A stretch of 64,000 nt of DNA. Origin: an uncultured Bacteroidales bacterium (GTDB taxonomy: Bacteria > Bacteroidota > Bacteroidia > Bacteroidales > F082). This document shows positions 1-8,623 of the stretch, in pieces (within the stretch, counting starts at the first letter, position 1; each line of letters starts with the position of its first letter). Both the position numbers and the translations under genes were made by a program. Below the pieces are notes generated by a model. It ran no database searches, was not told the origin of the DNA, and saw only the letters and a program-made list of their open reading frames with translations. The stretch lies in the NCBI GenBank assembly GCA_905234765.1, contig CAJOIF010000001.1, positions 186,001 through 250,000 on the forward strand, read 5' to 3'.

Positions 1-3000
1 CGAAACAGATGACCACGCCCATCGGCATCCAAAGCGGATTGCGGGCGATGATCATCGGCAACACACCCAAAGCAGTGGTGGTCGAGGTGAGAAAGATGGG
101 CCTCATGCGGCGGCTACCGGCTTTCATGGCGGCTTCCTTGGTGGGTAGACCCTCGTCGGTGCGGAGCGTCTCGGCGTATTCGTACATCACGATGCCATTT
201 CGGACGATAATACCGATGAGGCTGACGATGCCCAAGAGGGAGGTCATACCAAAGTCGAGGCCAAAAAGCCACTCGCCGAAGAAGGCTCCGAACATACATA
301 AAGTACTGGAACACAAGGTTAACAAGGCGAGGTTGACTTTCTTGAAATAGGCGACGAGGAAGGCCAGCATCACGGCGATGGCGGCAAACAGGCTCTGCAG
401 GAGTTGCGGGATGACCATAGTGTTGAGCGAGGACAGGCCGCCGTATTCGATGCTCACACCCTCGGGCAGGTTGGGCCGCACTTCTTTATCGATATAGGTC
501 TGTATCTTGTTCATGCTCACCGTTTGTGGCTTCCAGAATTTCATGTCGGCGGCCACGGTGATGGCGTTCTTGCCGTTGTGGTGCACCAAAGTGGCAGGAT
601 GCCAGTCGGGACTGATGTCGGCGACTTGTCGGAGGGGGACATTGGTGCCGGGTACCATCGTAGGAATCAGTTGGTTCTGAACGGTCTCGTAGTCATCAGT
701 GTCGTAGTTTTGTTCCGCGTACAGTTTGACGGGCAAGCTGCGGTTGCCTTCCCAAACGGTGGTCAAGGGTTGACCGTTGAGGCTACCGGCAAGGTCTAAT
801 GAAAGCACGGTTTTGGTGATGCCGAGACGGGCACATTCCTCGGGTTTCATGGTCACTTTCACCGAAGGCAAGAACTCGTCATAGTCAGTATGCACCCAGC
901 GAAGTTCCTTGTCCAAAGTGAGCATGTAGTCCTTGATTTGCTGCGCCACGGGAGCAGTCTCGGTATAATCGTCGCCAAAAACGAAGACCTCCACTGGTGT
1001 TGAAACTGCTTGATAGTCAAGTTGGCGGAAGCGCACATGGGCTTCGGCGAAGTAGTAGGAATATTTGTCGTCCATCTCTTTCAGCAGGTCTTCGGTGGCT
1101 TGCTTCGAGGTAGTGTTCACGATGAGTTGAGACAGGTTGTTGGCGGGGATGCTCGGCGCATAAGTCATGTGGAAACGCGGCGCGGTCTCGCCGATGAAAG
1201 CCGTCACGGAGGTGACGCGATTGTCGGTGAGCATCATCTTCTGCAACGAGTCGCTGATGTGCGTGGTGGCTTCGAGGCTACTGCCTTCGGGCAAACGGAT
1301 TTCCACCGCGAAACTGTCGCGCTCGGCCATAGGCATCATCTGCACATTCAAGGCGAGGAACATCAAGATACCCAAAACGATGGAGCCGATGCCCATGCCG
1401 ATGGTGAACAGAGGATGGTTGAAACAATGGCTTTGCAGTTTGTCGTAAAGCCCTTGCAGGAAGGCGAAAAACCGCATTTGGGCTTTCAGGAAGCCGTCGT
1501 GTTTGGGCTTGTCGTCCGGCTTGATGAACATGATTTCCAACGAGGGAATGACGAGCATAGCATAGGCCAAAGAAGCCATCAGCGAGAAGCAGACGGTCCA
1601 GGGGAAGAGCTGCACGAAGTCGCCCAAAGGCCCCGTGATGATGCGGGTCATCGGGAAAAACATGGTGGCGATGGCACCCGTGGCGATGAGCATGGGCATA
1701 AACAACTCCTTCGCGCTACTCACGGCGGCATCGAAGGGCTTGTAGCCTTGGCTCAACTTGTCAATGTAGCCGTCAATATTAATAATGGAGTCGTCCACAA
1801 TCATGCCGAGCACGACGATGAGTGCAGCCAAAGTAACCGTATTCAACTCAATGCCAAAGAGATACATCAAGCCGATGCTCATGGCAGTGCAGACGGGCAA
1901 ACCCGAACTGGCGATGAGGGCGGTACGGATGGGGAACAGCAGCAGCATGACCGCGATGACGACAATCATGGAGATGAGCAAGTCGCGGAGGAACGAACTG
2001 ACCGATTTCTCGACCACCTTGGGTTGGTCGGTGATGCGGTACATCTTCACGCTGTCGGGCAGGGTCTTCCTGAACTCGGAAAGCACATTTTCCACCTTCT
2101 TTCCGTAGGCCACGATGTTGAAACCCTTGCGCATCTCGACGGAGATGATCAAGGCGTTGTTTCCGTTGAAATTCACCACTTTGGAAGGCGGGGCGAGGCG
2201 GCGTTCGACAGTAGCCACATCGCGCAGGCGCACGGTGTTGCCCGCCACATCGGAATAGATGATTTGTTCCTCAAGTTCCTCTTCCGAAACCACAGGATTT
2301 TCAATGTGCAACGGCAGGTCGAAGTTGGAAGTTTCCATGGTGCCCGTAGTGGTGAGGAAGCCTTGCGAGGCGTATTGCAGCATCAAAGTGTTGGGGCTGA
2401 TGCCGTAGAACGACAGCTTTTCCTTGTCAACAGTGACTGCGATTTCCTCGGTCTGCTCGCCCATCACGCGCACATTGCCCGTTTGGGGGATGTCGCGCAG
2501 GCGACGAGTGAGGTCGTCGGTGTATTCGCGCATCTCGCGGTAGGTCTTGTCGTCAGATTCCATGGCGATGAGCAACGAGGAGGTGTCGCCGAAGTCGTCA
2601 ATCACAGCGATGGCCAACACTCCCGCCGGAAAACTCAACGCCTTGTTTTCGTTGATCTTGTTACGGATTTTCGTCCATGCCTGAGCATAGTCGCTTTTGG
2701 TCAAGTCAAGCATCACGTAGATGTAGCAGATGCCTTCCTTGGTCACGGAATAAGTCCTCTCTCGGTCCACTTCGGGCAAAGTGAACAGCAGTTCCTCCAA
2801 CGGCTTGGTCAGTTGCGCCTCCACCTCCTCGGAATTGGCACCTGGATACACGCCTGCCACGATGCCTTGCGGATAACTGAAGGCGGGAAACTCGTCCTTC
2901 TTCATGTCCACAAGGGCATAGATGCCGAAGGCCACGATGACCGCGACAATCACCCAGACAATCTTCTGGTGCCGGATGCTTCCGCTGATGATACCTTTAT

Positions 3001-3016
3001 CCTTAATCTTGCTCAT
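1..3016 (-). CDS. RND-family efflux pump, inner-membrane subunit (3' end off the window)
   Basis: The minus frame from the ATG at 3014-3016 stays open to the window edge (about 1005 codons), so perhaps the last few dozen residues are missing. It reads as an AcrB/MdtB-like proton-driven exporter. It starts with a cytoplasmic stretch and TM1 (IVWVIVAVIVAFGIYALV), then a large periplasmic loop. The TM4 region carries GMIVDDSIINIDGYIDK, the family's Asp-pair proton-relay motif (usually G-x-x-VDDAI-x-x-EN), and a second TM block lies near the left edge. The adaptor gene sits 68 bp upstream in the same direction, so the two should form an inner-membrane plus periplasmic complex. No TolC-like outer-membrane channel gene is visible in the window; it may lie beyond the left edge or elsewhere. 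The substrate cannot be told from the sequence. Confidence 0.93.
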   Translation of the reverse strand, partial: MSKIKDKGIISGSIRHQKIVWVIVAVIVAFGIYALVDMKKDEFPAFSYPQGIVAGVYPGANSEEVEAQLTKPLEELLFTLPEVDRERTYSVTKEGICYIYVMLDLTKSDYAQAWTKIRNKINENKALSFPAGVLAIAVIDDFGDTSSLLIAMESDDKTYREMREYTDDLTRRLRDIPQTGNVRVMGEQTEEIAVTVDKEKLSFYGISPNTLMLQYASQGFLTTTGTMETSNFDLPLHIENPVVSEEELEEQIIYSDVAGNTVRLRDVATVERRLAPPSKVVNFNGNNALIISVEMRKGFNIVAYGKKVENVLSEFRKTLPDSVKMYRITDQPKVVEKSVSSFLRDLLISMIVVIAVMLLLFPIRTALIASSGLPVCTAMSIGLMYLFGIELNTVTLAALIVVLGMIVDDSIINIDGYIDKLSQGYKPFDAAVSSAKELFMPMLIATGAIATMFFPMTRIITGPLGDFVQLFPWTVCFSLMASLAYAMLVIPSLEIMFIKPDDKPKHDGFLKAQMRFFAFLQGLYDKLQSHCFNHPLFTIGMGIGSIVLGILMFLALNVQMMPMAERDSFAVEIRLPEGSSLEATTHISDSLQKMMLTDNRVTSVTAFIGETAPRFHMTYAPSIPANNLSQLIVNTTSKQATEDLLKEMDDKYSYYFAEAHVRFRQLDYQAVSTPVEVFVFGDDYTETAPVAQQIKDYMLTLDKELRWVHTDYDEFLPSVKVTMKPEECARLGITKTVLSLDLAGSLNGQPLTTVWEGNRSLPVKLYAEQNYDTDDYETVQNQLIPTMVPGTNVPLRQVADISPDWHPATLVHHNGKNAITVAADMKFWKPQTVSMNKIQTYIDKEVRPNLPEGVSIEYGGLSSLNTMVIPQLLQSLFAAIAVMLAFLVAYFKKVNLALLTLCSSTLCMFGAFFGEWLFGLDFGMTSLLGIVSLIGIIVRNGIVMYEYAETLRTDEGLPTKEAAMKAGSRRMRPIFLTSTTTALGVLPMIIARNPLWMPMGVVICF

Positions 3017-3027
3017 AGTTCATTTTT

Positions 3028-3088
3028 TGACACGGGACGCGGGACTACGGGACGCGGGACTGTCTCGCGTCTCGAAGTCTCGTGTCAA
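3028..3088. repeat. GGGAC-type palindromic repeat, copy 1
   Basis: The element is bounded by the 8-bp inverted ends TTGACACG (3028-3035) and CGTGTCAA (3081-3088). The left arm repeats CGGGAC-type heptads and the right arm repeats CTCG/AGTCTCG. It fills the gap between adaptor and pump genes and provides the adaptor's TGA stop. Related copies are at 4134-4200, 11171-11249 and 16686-16764. Confidence 0.75.
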
Positions 3089-4119
3089 TACTTCACTTTC
3101 ATTCCTTCACTTACCTTTTGGTAGCCTTCCACAATCACCATATCGCCCGTCTTCAAGCCATCGCTGACGATTACGCCATTGCCTGAATAACCCGCAAGCG
3201 TGATTTGTCGCCGTGTGGCGCGACCTTCTTCCACTACCCAAACGAACTTGCCTTCTTGGTTAATCAATACCGCGTTGGCAGGTATGATGATGCCCGTACT
3301 GACATCAGCTTGTAGCACCACCTTGCCAATCATCCCAGGGACAAGCGCTTCATCAGACTGCTCAACAAGCACCTTGACGGGATAACTGTGGGTGAGCATT
3401 GAGGCGGTCATACTTTTCTCTATGACCTTGCCGTTCAAGCGTTTATCGCCAAAGGCAGGAATGACAATCTCAGCAGTGTCGCCTACCTGCACCTTGCCAA
3501 TCTCGTTTTCGGGCACAGAAATCTTCACAGCCATGCCTTTCGTGTTGATGAGCCTTATGACAGGCTTCAGCGGCGCGATGTTTTCCCCGACTTCGGCGTT
3601 GACGGAAGCGACAGCACCGTCAAAGGGAGCCTTAAGGACGTTGTCGGCCAGCATGGCATTGGCCAAATCAAGGGCTGATTGGGCTTTTTCGAGATTGGCT
3701 ATCATCTCGTGCCATTTGATTTCAGGCAAGCTGCCGTTATCGTGTACCTTTTTCAGGCGGTCGTAGGCGTCTTGCGCTTGTTCGAGGGTGGCCTGTGCCG
3801 AGCGTTGGGTGCTTTCCATCTGGGGAGAAGAAACACTCGCCAATGTCTGACCTTTTCTGACGACACTCCCCTCCATCACATTGAGTTGCTGCAAGGTGCC
3901 ACCGTGTTTGAAGGCCATCTCCACAGATTGGCCTTCCTCCAAATAACCCGGATAGGTGTTGTTGACGATGCCGCTCACCTCTTCAATCACCTGAACGCCC
4001 ACAGGGATGACACGCTCCTCGGCGGGACCGCCCAAGAGTTTTTCTTTTAATTGCTGTGGGTCGTCGTGGCAGGCGGTCAGCAGCAGGGGAATGAGCCAAA
4101 GGATGTGTTTGATTTTCAT
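3085..4119 (-). CDS. RND efflux periplasmic adaptor lipoprotein (HlyD/MFP family)
   Basis: This 344-residue protein has the usual length and order of an MFP adaptor. It begins with a lipoprotein signal whose lipobox LLTAC puts the lipidated Cys at about residue 17. Then come a first lipoyl half (VVRKGQTLASVSSPQ), an alpha-helical hairpin of about 80 residues, a second lipoyl half (LKAPFDGAVASVNAEVGENI), a beta-barrel and a C-terminal membrane-proximal domain (GLKTGDMVIVEGYQKV). It should link the RND pump encoded just downstream to an outer-membrane channel. The stop codon TGA lies inside a GGGAC-type palindromic repeat that fills the gap to the pump gene. Start at 4119 chosen because the signal peptide begins there. 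Confidence 0.93.
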   Translation of the reverse strand: MKIKHILWLIPLLLTACHDDPQQLKEKLLGGPAEERVIPVGVQVIEEVSGIVNNTYPGYLEEGQSVEMAFKHGGTLQQLNVMEGSVVRKGQTLASVSSPQMESTQRSAQATLEQAQDAYDRLKKVHDNGSLPEIKWHEMIANLEKAQSALDLANAMLADNVLKAPFDGAVASVNAEVGENIAPLKPVIRLINTKGMAVKISVPENEIGKVQVGDTAEIVIPAFGDKRLNGKVIEKSMTASMLTHSYPVKVLVEQSDEALVPGMIGKVVLQADVSTGIIIPANAVLINQEGKFVWVVEEGRATRRQITLAGYSGNGVIVSDGLKTGDMVIVEGYQKVSEGMKVKY

Positions 4120-4133
4120 TTTATTATGTTTTT

Positions 4134-4200
4134 TTGACGCGGGACTGCGGGACGCGAGACGAACCTTCGTCCCGTGTCTCGAAGTCTCGTGTCCCGAGTC
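4134..4200. repeat. GGGAC-type palindromic repeat, copy 2
   Basis: The left arm begins TTGACGCGGGACTGCGGGAC; the right arm has CGTGTCTCGAAGTCTCGTGTC. It lies between the small lipoprotein and the adaptor gene and can fold into a long imperfect hairpin within the operon mRNA. Confidence 0.75.
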
Positions 4201-4203
4201 TTT

Positions 4204-4710
4204 CTAATTTCGGGTGGCGGCCATGCGGATATTGTCACCGTGCACGATGAAGCTGCGTTCATCGGTCTCGGCCTCGCCGTCGTAAATCATATTGAGAATG
4301 AGCATGTTGTCTTCGTACATCTGTCCCGTCGCGTGAACACGAACCTCATTCTTCAACGTCACTGCGTCGTCAGAGAAAAGCAAGGTGTTTTTTGTGAAGT
4401 CCTTCAGGAAGATTTCGTTTTCCTTGCAAAGGGCGTGGGTGACGATGACCTCGCCGCCCATAGTGTTCATCACCACGAGGACACTGTCCTTGTCATCACC
4501 CAATTTGCTGATCTCCAACTGCCCAATTTCGTTGATTAGGCTGATGGTGAATCTGTCGCCCGTCCCGCCCAAAGGTACAATTTCCTCCAAGGTGACACTG
4601 CCCGAGGTCTTGAAGGAATAATCGCCGCGAAACAGGTTCATGCCGCGTTTTTGGCAGGATGTAAAGGCCAAAAGACAAATCATCGCAAATAATAAACTGA
4701 TTTTCTTCAT
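4204..4710 (-). CDS. Small lipoprotein of unknown function
   Basis: The protein has 168 residues and a clear lipoprotein signal: a KKIS basic start, a hydrophobic core and the lipobox AFTSC, with the lipidated Cys at about residue 19. The rest is beta-rich with no motif I recognise. It is the first gene of the minus-strand set leading to the RND adaptor and pump, 84 bp upstream of the adaptor with a palindromic repeat in the gap. It may be an accessory envelope protein of that efflux system, but only position supports this. It does not resemble a TolC-type channel and is far too short to be one. Confidence 0.8.
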   Translation of the reverse strand: MKKISLLFAMICLLAFTSCQKRGMNLFRGDYSFKTSGSVTLEEIVPLGGTGDRFTISLINEIGQLEISKLGDDKDSVLVVMNTMGGEVIVTHALCKENEIFLKDFTKNTLLFSDDAVTLKNEVRVHATGQMYEDNMLILNMIYDGEAETDERSFIVHGDNIRMAATRN

Positions 4711-4746
4711 ATTATGGATTTTTGTTTGTTTCTTGATACGCTTTGC

Positions 4747-4806
4747 GTCATTGCGAGGAGGAACGACGAAGCAATCTATAGATTGCCACGCTTCGCTCGC
4801 AATGAC
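4747..4806. repeat. 60-bp imperfect palindrome, dispersed-repeat type
   Basis: The outer arms GTCATTGCGAG and CTCGCAATGAC are exact reverse complements, and the centre AATCTATAGATT is also palindromic. Elements of this look (CATTGCGAGGAG...CAATCT) are widespread as dispersed intergenic repeats in Bacteroidetes and some other bacteria. It lies between the deiminase terminator and the small lipoprotein gene. Confidence 0.6.
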
Positions 4807-4820
4807 AAGTGCAAAAATAG

Positions 4821-4854
4821 CAAGAATCCCCGAAACGATGTTCGGGGATTCTTG
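4821..4854 (-). terminator. Rho-independent terminator of the deiminase gene
   Basis: A perfect 14-bp stem (CAAGAATCCCCGAA / TTCGGGGATTCTTG) with a 6-nt loop lies 26 bp past the deiminase stop. Read on the minus strand it is followed by CTATTTTTG, a short U-run. Confidence 0.8.
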
Positions 4855-4880
4855 ACATTTTCACCCAAAAGGGGCAAAAC

Positions 4881-7805
4881 TTATTTCACCACCAATTTCT
4901 TGGTTACAACGGCACCATTCTCCTCAATAATATTGACAAGATAGATGCCTTTGTTCCAGTCAGAGGCGTTGATGTTGACGACCTTATTGCCTTGCTGCTC
5001 GCAGACCTTTTGTCCGACGAGGTTATACACCTCTACCTTGGCCACATTCGCGCCTTCCACGGTGAATTGGCCTGTGGTCGGGTTGGGGTAGAGTTTGGTT
5101 TCCGCAGAGAGCTCCGTGACATCGAGCAATTCGTCATTGATATGGACTGTGATGAAAACATCGCCGTGATCCGTAGAAAGGACGATTTTGGTGTCTTGAT
5201 ACCCTTTTCGGTCATCTCTCACCTTTACCGTGAAGGCGAAACTGGAAAGGGTGGGAACCAGCATAGGCAACGGTTCAGACTCAATGATGAGATAATCCGT
5301 CCATTGTTCGTAGATTCTGTTGACGGCGACGGACGACAAATAATAATTGAAAACCGTTGTCGAGAAAGGTTCATAATTTTCCAACCAAATATCTTCATAA
5401 CTCAAAAGCCCACCCCAGATGGAATCGCTGATGACAAGGTCAACACGTCTGCTGCCTGCCGAAGAAACGATTTCAATGTACGAATAATAATCCGATTTAC
5501 CTGGATAGGGCGGCTCAACAAAGTTGACACCCACTTGAATGGTCTGGCCTGGCTGTATGGTCAAAGGTAAGACATTGCTAATGGGCTGACCCTCATACCA
5601 AATATTTGCATAAACATCTGTGTTGTCGGGCTGGTTCATCGCTGAAACAACAACCGCTTCGTTGGTTCCGTTGATGAGACTTATGTTTTGAACTTGGTTG
5701 TTTTCGAAATGCAGCGTTCTTGGTGTCACAGTAAATTCACCGCCGCCGCCCGAAAGTCCGCCAGCAATATGGAAGAACGCTGCATTGATTTCACCATCGG
5801 TACTTCTGACATAGACATTGGCTTCGGTGTTGTTCTCAGGGAAGTTGACCAGAGTAACCGTCACCGCAAACATGCCACCAGCGGGGATGGTATAAGGAAG
5901 GCTGTGTTCCGGAGTCATTTCAAAGTAGTTGCTGCCCTGTTCTGAAACCTGGTTCACCGTGATGCCCTGCAAGGCGTTGGTGTTCTTCAGCCAGAAGGTC
6001 TGCGTCATCGAGGAGTTCTCGTCGAAAGTGAGTCCCTGCATGGGCCACAACATCAAGCCTTCGTCCCAAGCCTCCTCGTTGACCCTAACGGTGACTTGTC
6101 TGTTGCCCACCGAGGTCGCAATGTTGATGATGTAGTTGTTGTAGCCTTTGTATCCCATGGCGTTCAATTCCACCGTCACAGTCATGGTTTGGTTGGGTTG
6201 CAAGGTTTGGGGCAAACTGGAATGGGAAAGCAATAGTGCGTTGTCGTTAGGCGACACATTGATGGCTGAAACCGTGACAGGGTCGTTTGTTCCGTTGATA
6301 ATTTGGAAAGTATGCGTTTCGGGGAACGATTCAAAAGTCAAGGTCTCGGGCGTGACTTCCAATTCTCCAGCAGGTTGGTGCGCCTCCATGGTGAAATGGT
6401 GCGGGTCAAGGTCGGCGAAGACGGGTTGTGTGTAGCGGTGTCCCGATTGGTCGGCACCAAACACATAGTAATTAATGGACGACTCGCCTTGGTAGCCCTT
6501 GATGTAGCCTACATACTCGTCGGGACTACCCGTGGCAGTCATGTGAGCCACTTGGTAGGCGCCGCCGTCGATACTATAATAAACAAGGAGAGAGTCCTGC
6601 TTCAGATTGGCGCCGCTGTAGGCGATGAACTTGGACACCACGGGAATGGAATCCTGCCAAGCCTGCTCGCCGAAGATCACGTCACGATGGTCGACGAAGA
6701 GCATGTTGAAATCCATCACGCCACGAGTACGGCAGTGCAGGGCATCGGTGTTTTGCCAACCAGCTGAGCCGCCATTCACACCCACGATAGTGTAGCCTGG
6801 CATGGCTTCTTGGTAGACGGCCAAAGCATTGTTATTGTAGGTGCTGTTGGTACCCAATGGCACATAAACAGTCTTATTGAGGATGAGACTGTTGGTATAT
6901 GGAGCCAAAGTGTTGCCTCCTGGTTCGTCCACGCGATACACATGATAGGGATAGCCCCAGCAGCAATTGGTAGTCTCAAAATATTCGGCCACTTGCTCGT
7001 AGTATGGATAACGCGGGTTGCTTTGTGGCAGACGCGCAATCAAAATCTTGTCGGGTGCGAGGTACTTGCCCCAGCAGTCCACATGGGCGATGTAGTCGCC
7101 TTGCGGGTCGATGGTGACGTGATAAGGATTGATGCCGAGGTAGTCGTTCATCCTTTGGCGAACAGTGGCTTCGTCAATACCATAATCTTGCAGGTTTTCC
7201 TGAAACACAAGGTCGTCGCTCACGCCGTGGCCGCGACCGTCTTCCATCATGTTGCCGCCCGTGTGTTCAAGTCTCATGCCGTACATGGGGATGTCCCAGA
7301 AGGTGGCGAACACGCCCGACATGTTATCGTCGTTGGGACGCGGACGGTTGTAGATATTGTCAACGATGGCGGGGTTGCGGTCCTCGAAGATGTACCACGG
7401 GCCGTAGTCGCGCACCCAGTAAGAGTCGGATTGGGCATTCACGAAAGTGACGTTGTCCATGTTGACGCCTGCACTCTGGAAAGTGCTTTGAGCCTGGTTT
7501 TGGTATGAGGTGCTGACGATGCAATATACACGGCAGTTGTTGGCCAGTTGCACCACAAGGCTCGTCGGGATGCCCAGGGGATAACGGATCATCACGCCCT
7601 GCATGGGTTCAAACTCGGCCACGAAGCGCGGCTCTCCCGTCGGCGGGTCGGTCTCGACGAAGTTCATGCCACGCGAGGTGTCGTACATTTCCTCTTCGGA
7701 GAGATAGTGCCATCTCGCCCAGTCGGGTTTCTTGTTGTCTTGCGCCTGTAGGTTCACAGTGACCATCAGGAGCAAAAGGGTAAAAATGGATAATGTTTTT
7801 TTCAT
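4881..7805 (-). CDS. Secreted peptidylarginine/agmatine deiminase-family protein with T9SS sorting domain
   Basis: This 974-residue protein is predicted to convert arginine side chains (or agmatine-like substrates) to citrulline plus ammonia outside the cell. It has a signal peptide of about 21 residues ending LQAQ, then a catalytic domain at roughly 55-400. The catalytic residues of the Porphyromonas enzyme family can be placed: Asp133 in WVRDYGPW, Arg154/Arg156 in NRPRPND, His241 and Asp243 in HVDCWGKY, Asn305, and nucleophile Cys358 in ALHCRTRG. Two or more Ig-like segments follow (PETLTFESFPETHTF near 485, PRTLHFENN near 690). The protein ends in a type A T9SS sorting domain (LYPNPTTGQFTVEGANV to the C-terminal KKLVVK). 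It stands alone with its own terminator and a -7 element at 7823-7830. Whether the target is protein arginine or a small molecule is inference. Confidence 0.9.
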   Translation of the reverse strand: MKKTLSIFTLLLLMVTVNLQAQDNKKPDWARWHYLSEEEMYDTSRGMNFVETDPPTGEPRFVAEFEPMQGVMIRYPLGIPTSLVVQLANNCRVYCIVSTSYQNQAQSTFQSAGVNMDNVTFVNAQSDSYWVRDYGPWYIFEDRNPAIVDNIYNRPRPNDDNMSGVFATFWDIPMYGMRLEHTGGNMMEDGRGHGVSDDLVFQENLQDYGIDEATVRQRMNDYLGINPYHVTIDPQGDYIAHVDCWGKYLAPDKILIARLPQSNPRYPYYEQVAEYFETTNCCWGYPYHVYRVDEPGGNTLAPYTNSLILNKTVYVPLGTNSTYNNNALAVYQEAMPGYTIVGVNGGSAGWQNTDALHCRTRGVMDFNMLFVDHRDVIFGEQAWQDSIPVVSKFIAYSGANLKQDSLLVYYSIDGGAYQVAHMTATGSPDEYVGYIKGYQGESSINYYVFGADQSGHRYTQPVFADLDPHHFTMEAHQPAGELEVTPETLTFESFPETHTFQIINGTNDPVTVSAINVSPNDNALLLSHSSLPQTLQPNQTMTVTVELNAMGYKGYNNYIINIATSVGNRQVTVRVNEEAWDEGLMLWPMQGLTFDENSSMTQTFWLKNTNALQGITVNQVSEQGSNYFEMTPEHSLPYTIPAGGMFAVTVTLVNFPENNTEANVYVRSTDGEINAAFFHIAGGLSGGGGEFTVTPRTLHFENNQVQNISLINGTNEAVVVSAMNQPDNTDVYANIWYEGQPISNVLPLTIQPGQTIQVGVNFVEPPYPGKSDYYSYIEIVSSAGSRRVDLVISDSIWGGLLSYEDIWLENYEPFSTTVFNYYLSSVAVNRIYEQWTDYLIIESEPLPMLVPTLSSFAFTVKVRDDRKGYQDTKIVLSTDHGDVFITVHINDELLDVTELSAETKLYPNPTTGQFTVEGANVAKVEVYNLVGQKVCEQQGNKVVNINASDWNKGIYLVNIIEENGAVVTKKLVVK

Positions 7806-7822
7806 TGCTTTGAAATTTGCGG

Positions 7823-7830
7823 CAAAGGTA
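7823..7830 (-). promoter_or_regulatory. -7 promoter element of the deiminase gene
   Basis: On the minus strand this reads TACCTTTG, a match to the Bacteroidetes -7 consensus TAnnTTTG, 18 bp before the ATG at 7805. No good -33 TTTG was seen at the usual distance. Confidence 0.45.
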
Positions 7831-7925
7831 AGAAAAAGAGATTATTCTTCCGAATTGTGTCTTATAATTTCCATCATTTCGGCAGGCGTGACTACCAAAT
7901 CCACTCTACTATACCTTTGATGCCT

Positions 7926-8225
7926 CTATGCTATTGCAATGCCAGTTCGCATAACATCATCGTACAAGGGCGAAGGGAAACGCTGGTCGATTAATACAGG
8001 CTCGATTAGACAGTTGACTTGTGGAGCAAGCAGCCAAAGCGTTGTAGAGACATCCAACCAATCATCTTGAACTGCAGGAACCACGACAGCTACATCAATA
8101 TCGCTTTCTGGACGAGCTGTACCTTTGCTATACGACCCGTAGAGATAAACCTTTGCATCGCTTATCTGCTTGAGTATCGCAGTCTTATACTCCTTTACGA
8201 TTTCGATTACTTGTTCCTTATCCAT
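7926..8225 (-). CDS. MNT-type nucleotidyltransferase, antitoxin of a HEPN/MNT pair
   Basis: This 99-residue protein is a minimal nucleotidyltransferase of the MntA type. The active-site signature is present: G30-S31 in YGSYSKGTARPESDIDVAVV, with the metal-binding Asp42 and Asp44. In characterised type VII systems the MNT partner adenylylates and silences the HEPN toxin. The gene overlaps the end of the upstream HEPN gene by 19 bp, so the two are translated from one mRNA. Length and motif agree with the family; the actual target is inferred. Confidence 0.88.
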   Translation of the reverse strand: MDKEQVIEIVKEYKTAILKQISDAKVYLYGSYSKGTARPESDIDVAVVVPAVQDDWLDVSTTLWLLAPQVNCLIEPVLIDQRFPSPLYDDVMRTGIAIA

Positions 8226-8596
8226 TGTTGTAGTGTTTTTGTGTCATCAATTAATTGACGGCAAAACTCTGGCGTCATCCTTTTTAGTAATTGTTCCTTG
8301 TATTCTGGATAACGAGCCTCTATGTTCATAGGCATCAACTGGGCTATCGTCCGTTGTTGCTCTGGTGACATCTGCTCGTACAATCCACTTCGTATTGACA
8401 ATTGCGCTAAATTATGAATATAAGTCGGGTCGTCATCTTGTGTTTTGCACCAATAGGCTTTCAGCGTCTTTTCTATCACTTGATGGCACATAAAACCAAC
8501 ATATAGCCAACGCTTCACAACAAATAAGCCTTCCGCTGTTTCAATATCATAATCGGCTAAGTCAAGCCAATAAGCATATTTTTCCTCTTTTGTCAT
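8207..8596 (-). CDS. HEPN-domain protein, putative toxin of a HEPN/MNT pair
   Basis: This 129-residue all-helical protein fits the PF05168-type HEPN group. It has an N-terminal DLADYDIETAEGLF helix, the CHQVIEKTLKAYW helix (His38) and a late ARYPEYKEQL segment. The RNase signature R-x(4-6)-H of the toxic HEPN group is not obvious, so it may be a ligand-binding HEPN rather than an RNase. It is the first gene of the pair and overlaps the nucleotidyltransferase gene. A -7 element (TATTTTTG on the minus strand, 8616-8623) lies 19 bp before its ATG. Confidence 0.85.
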   Translation of the reverse strand: MTKEEKYAYWLDLADYDIETAEGLFVVKRWLYVGFMCHQVIEKTLKAYWCKTQDDDPTYIHNLAQLSIRSGLYEQMSPEQQRTIAQLMPMNIEARYPEYKEQLLKRMTPEFCRQLIDDTKTLQQWIRNK

Positions 8597-8615
8597 AATA
8601 ATGAATAATCGTCTG

Positions 8616-8623
8616 CAAAAATA
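8616..8623 (-). promoter_or_regulatory. -7 promoter element of the HEPN/MNT operon
   Basis: The minus strand reads TATTTTTG, matching TAnnTTTG, 19 bp upstream of the HEPN start. The -33 box is unclear. Confidence 0.45.

Noticed and set aside
1010..3124. A 704-codon open frame on the plus strand
   Set aside because: It lies antisense to the RND pump gene, has no signal or domain, and its His/Gln-rich composition is what the opposite strand of a GC-rich membrane-protein gene gives.
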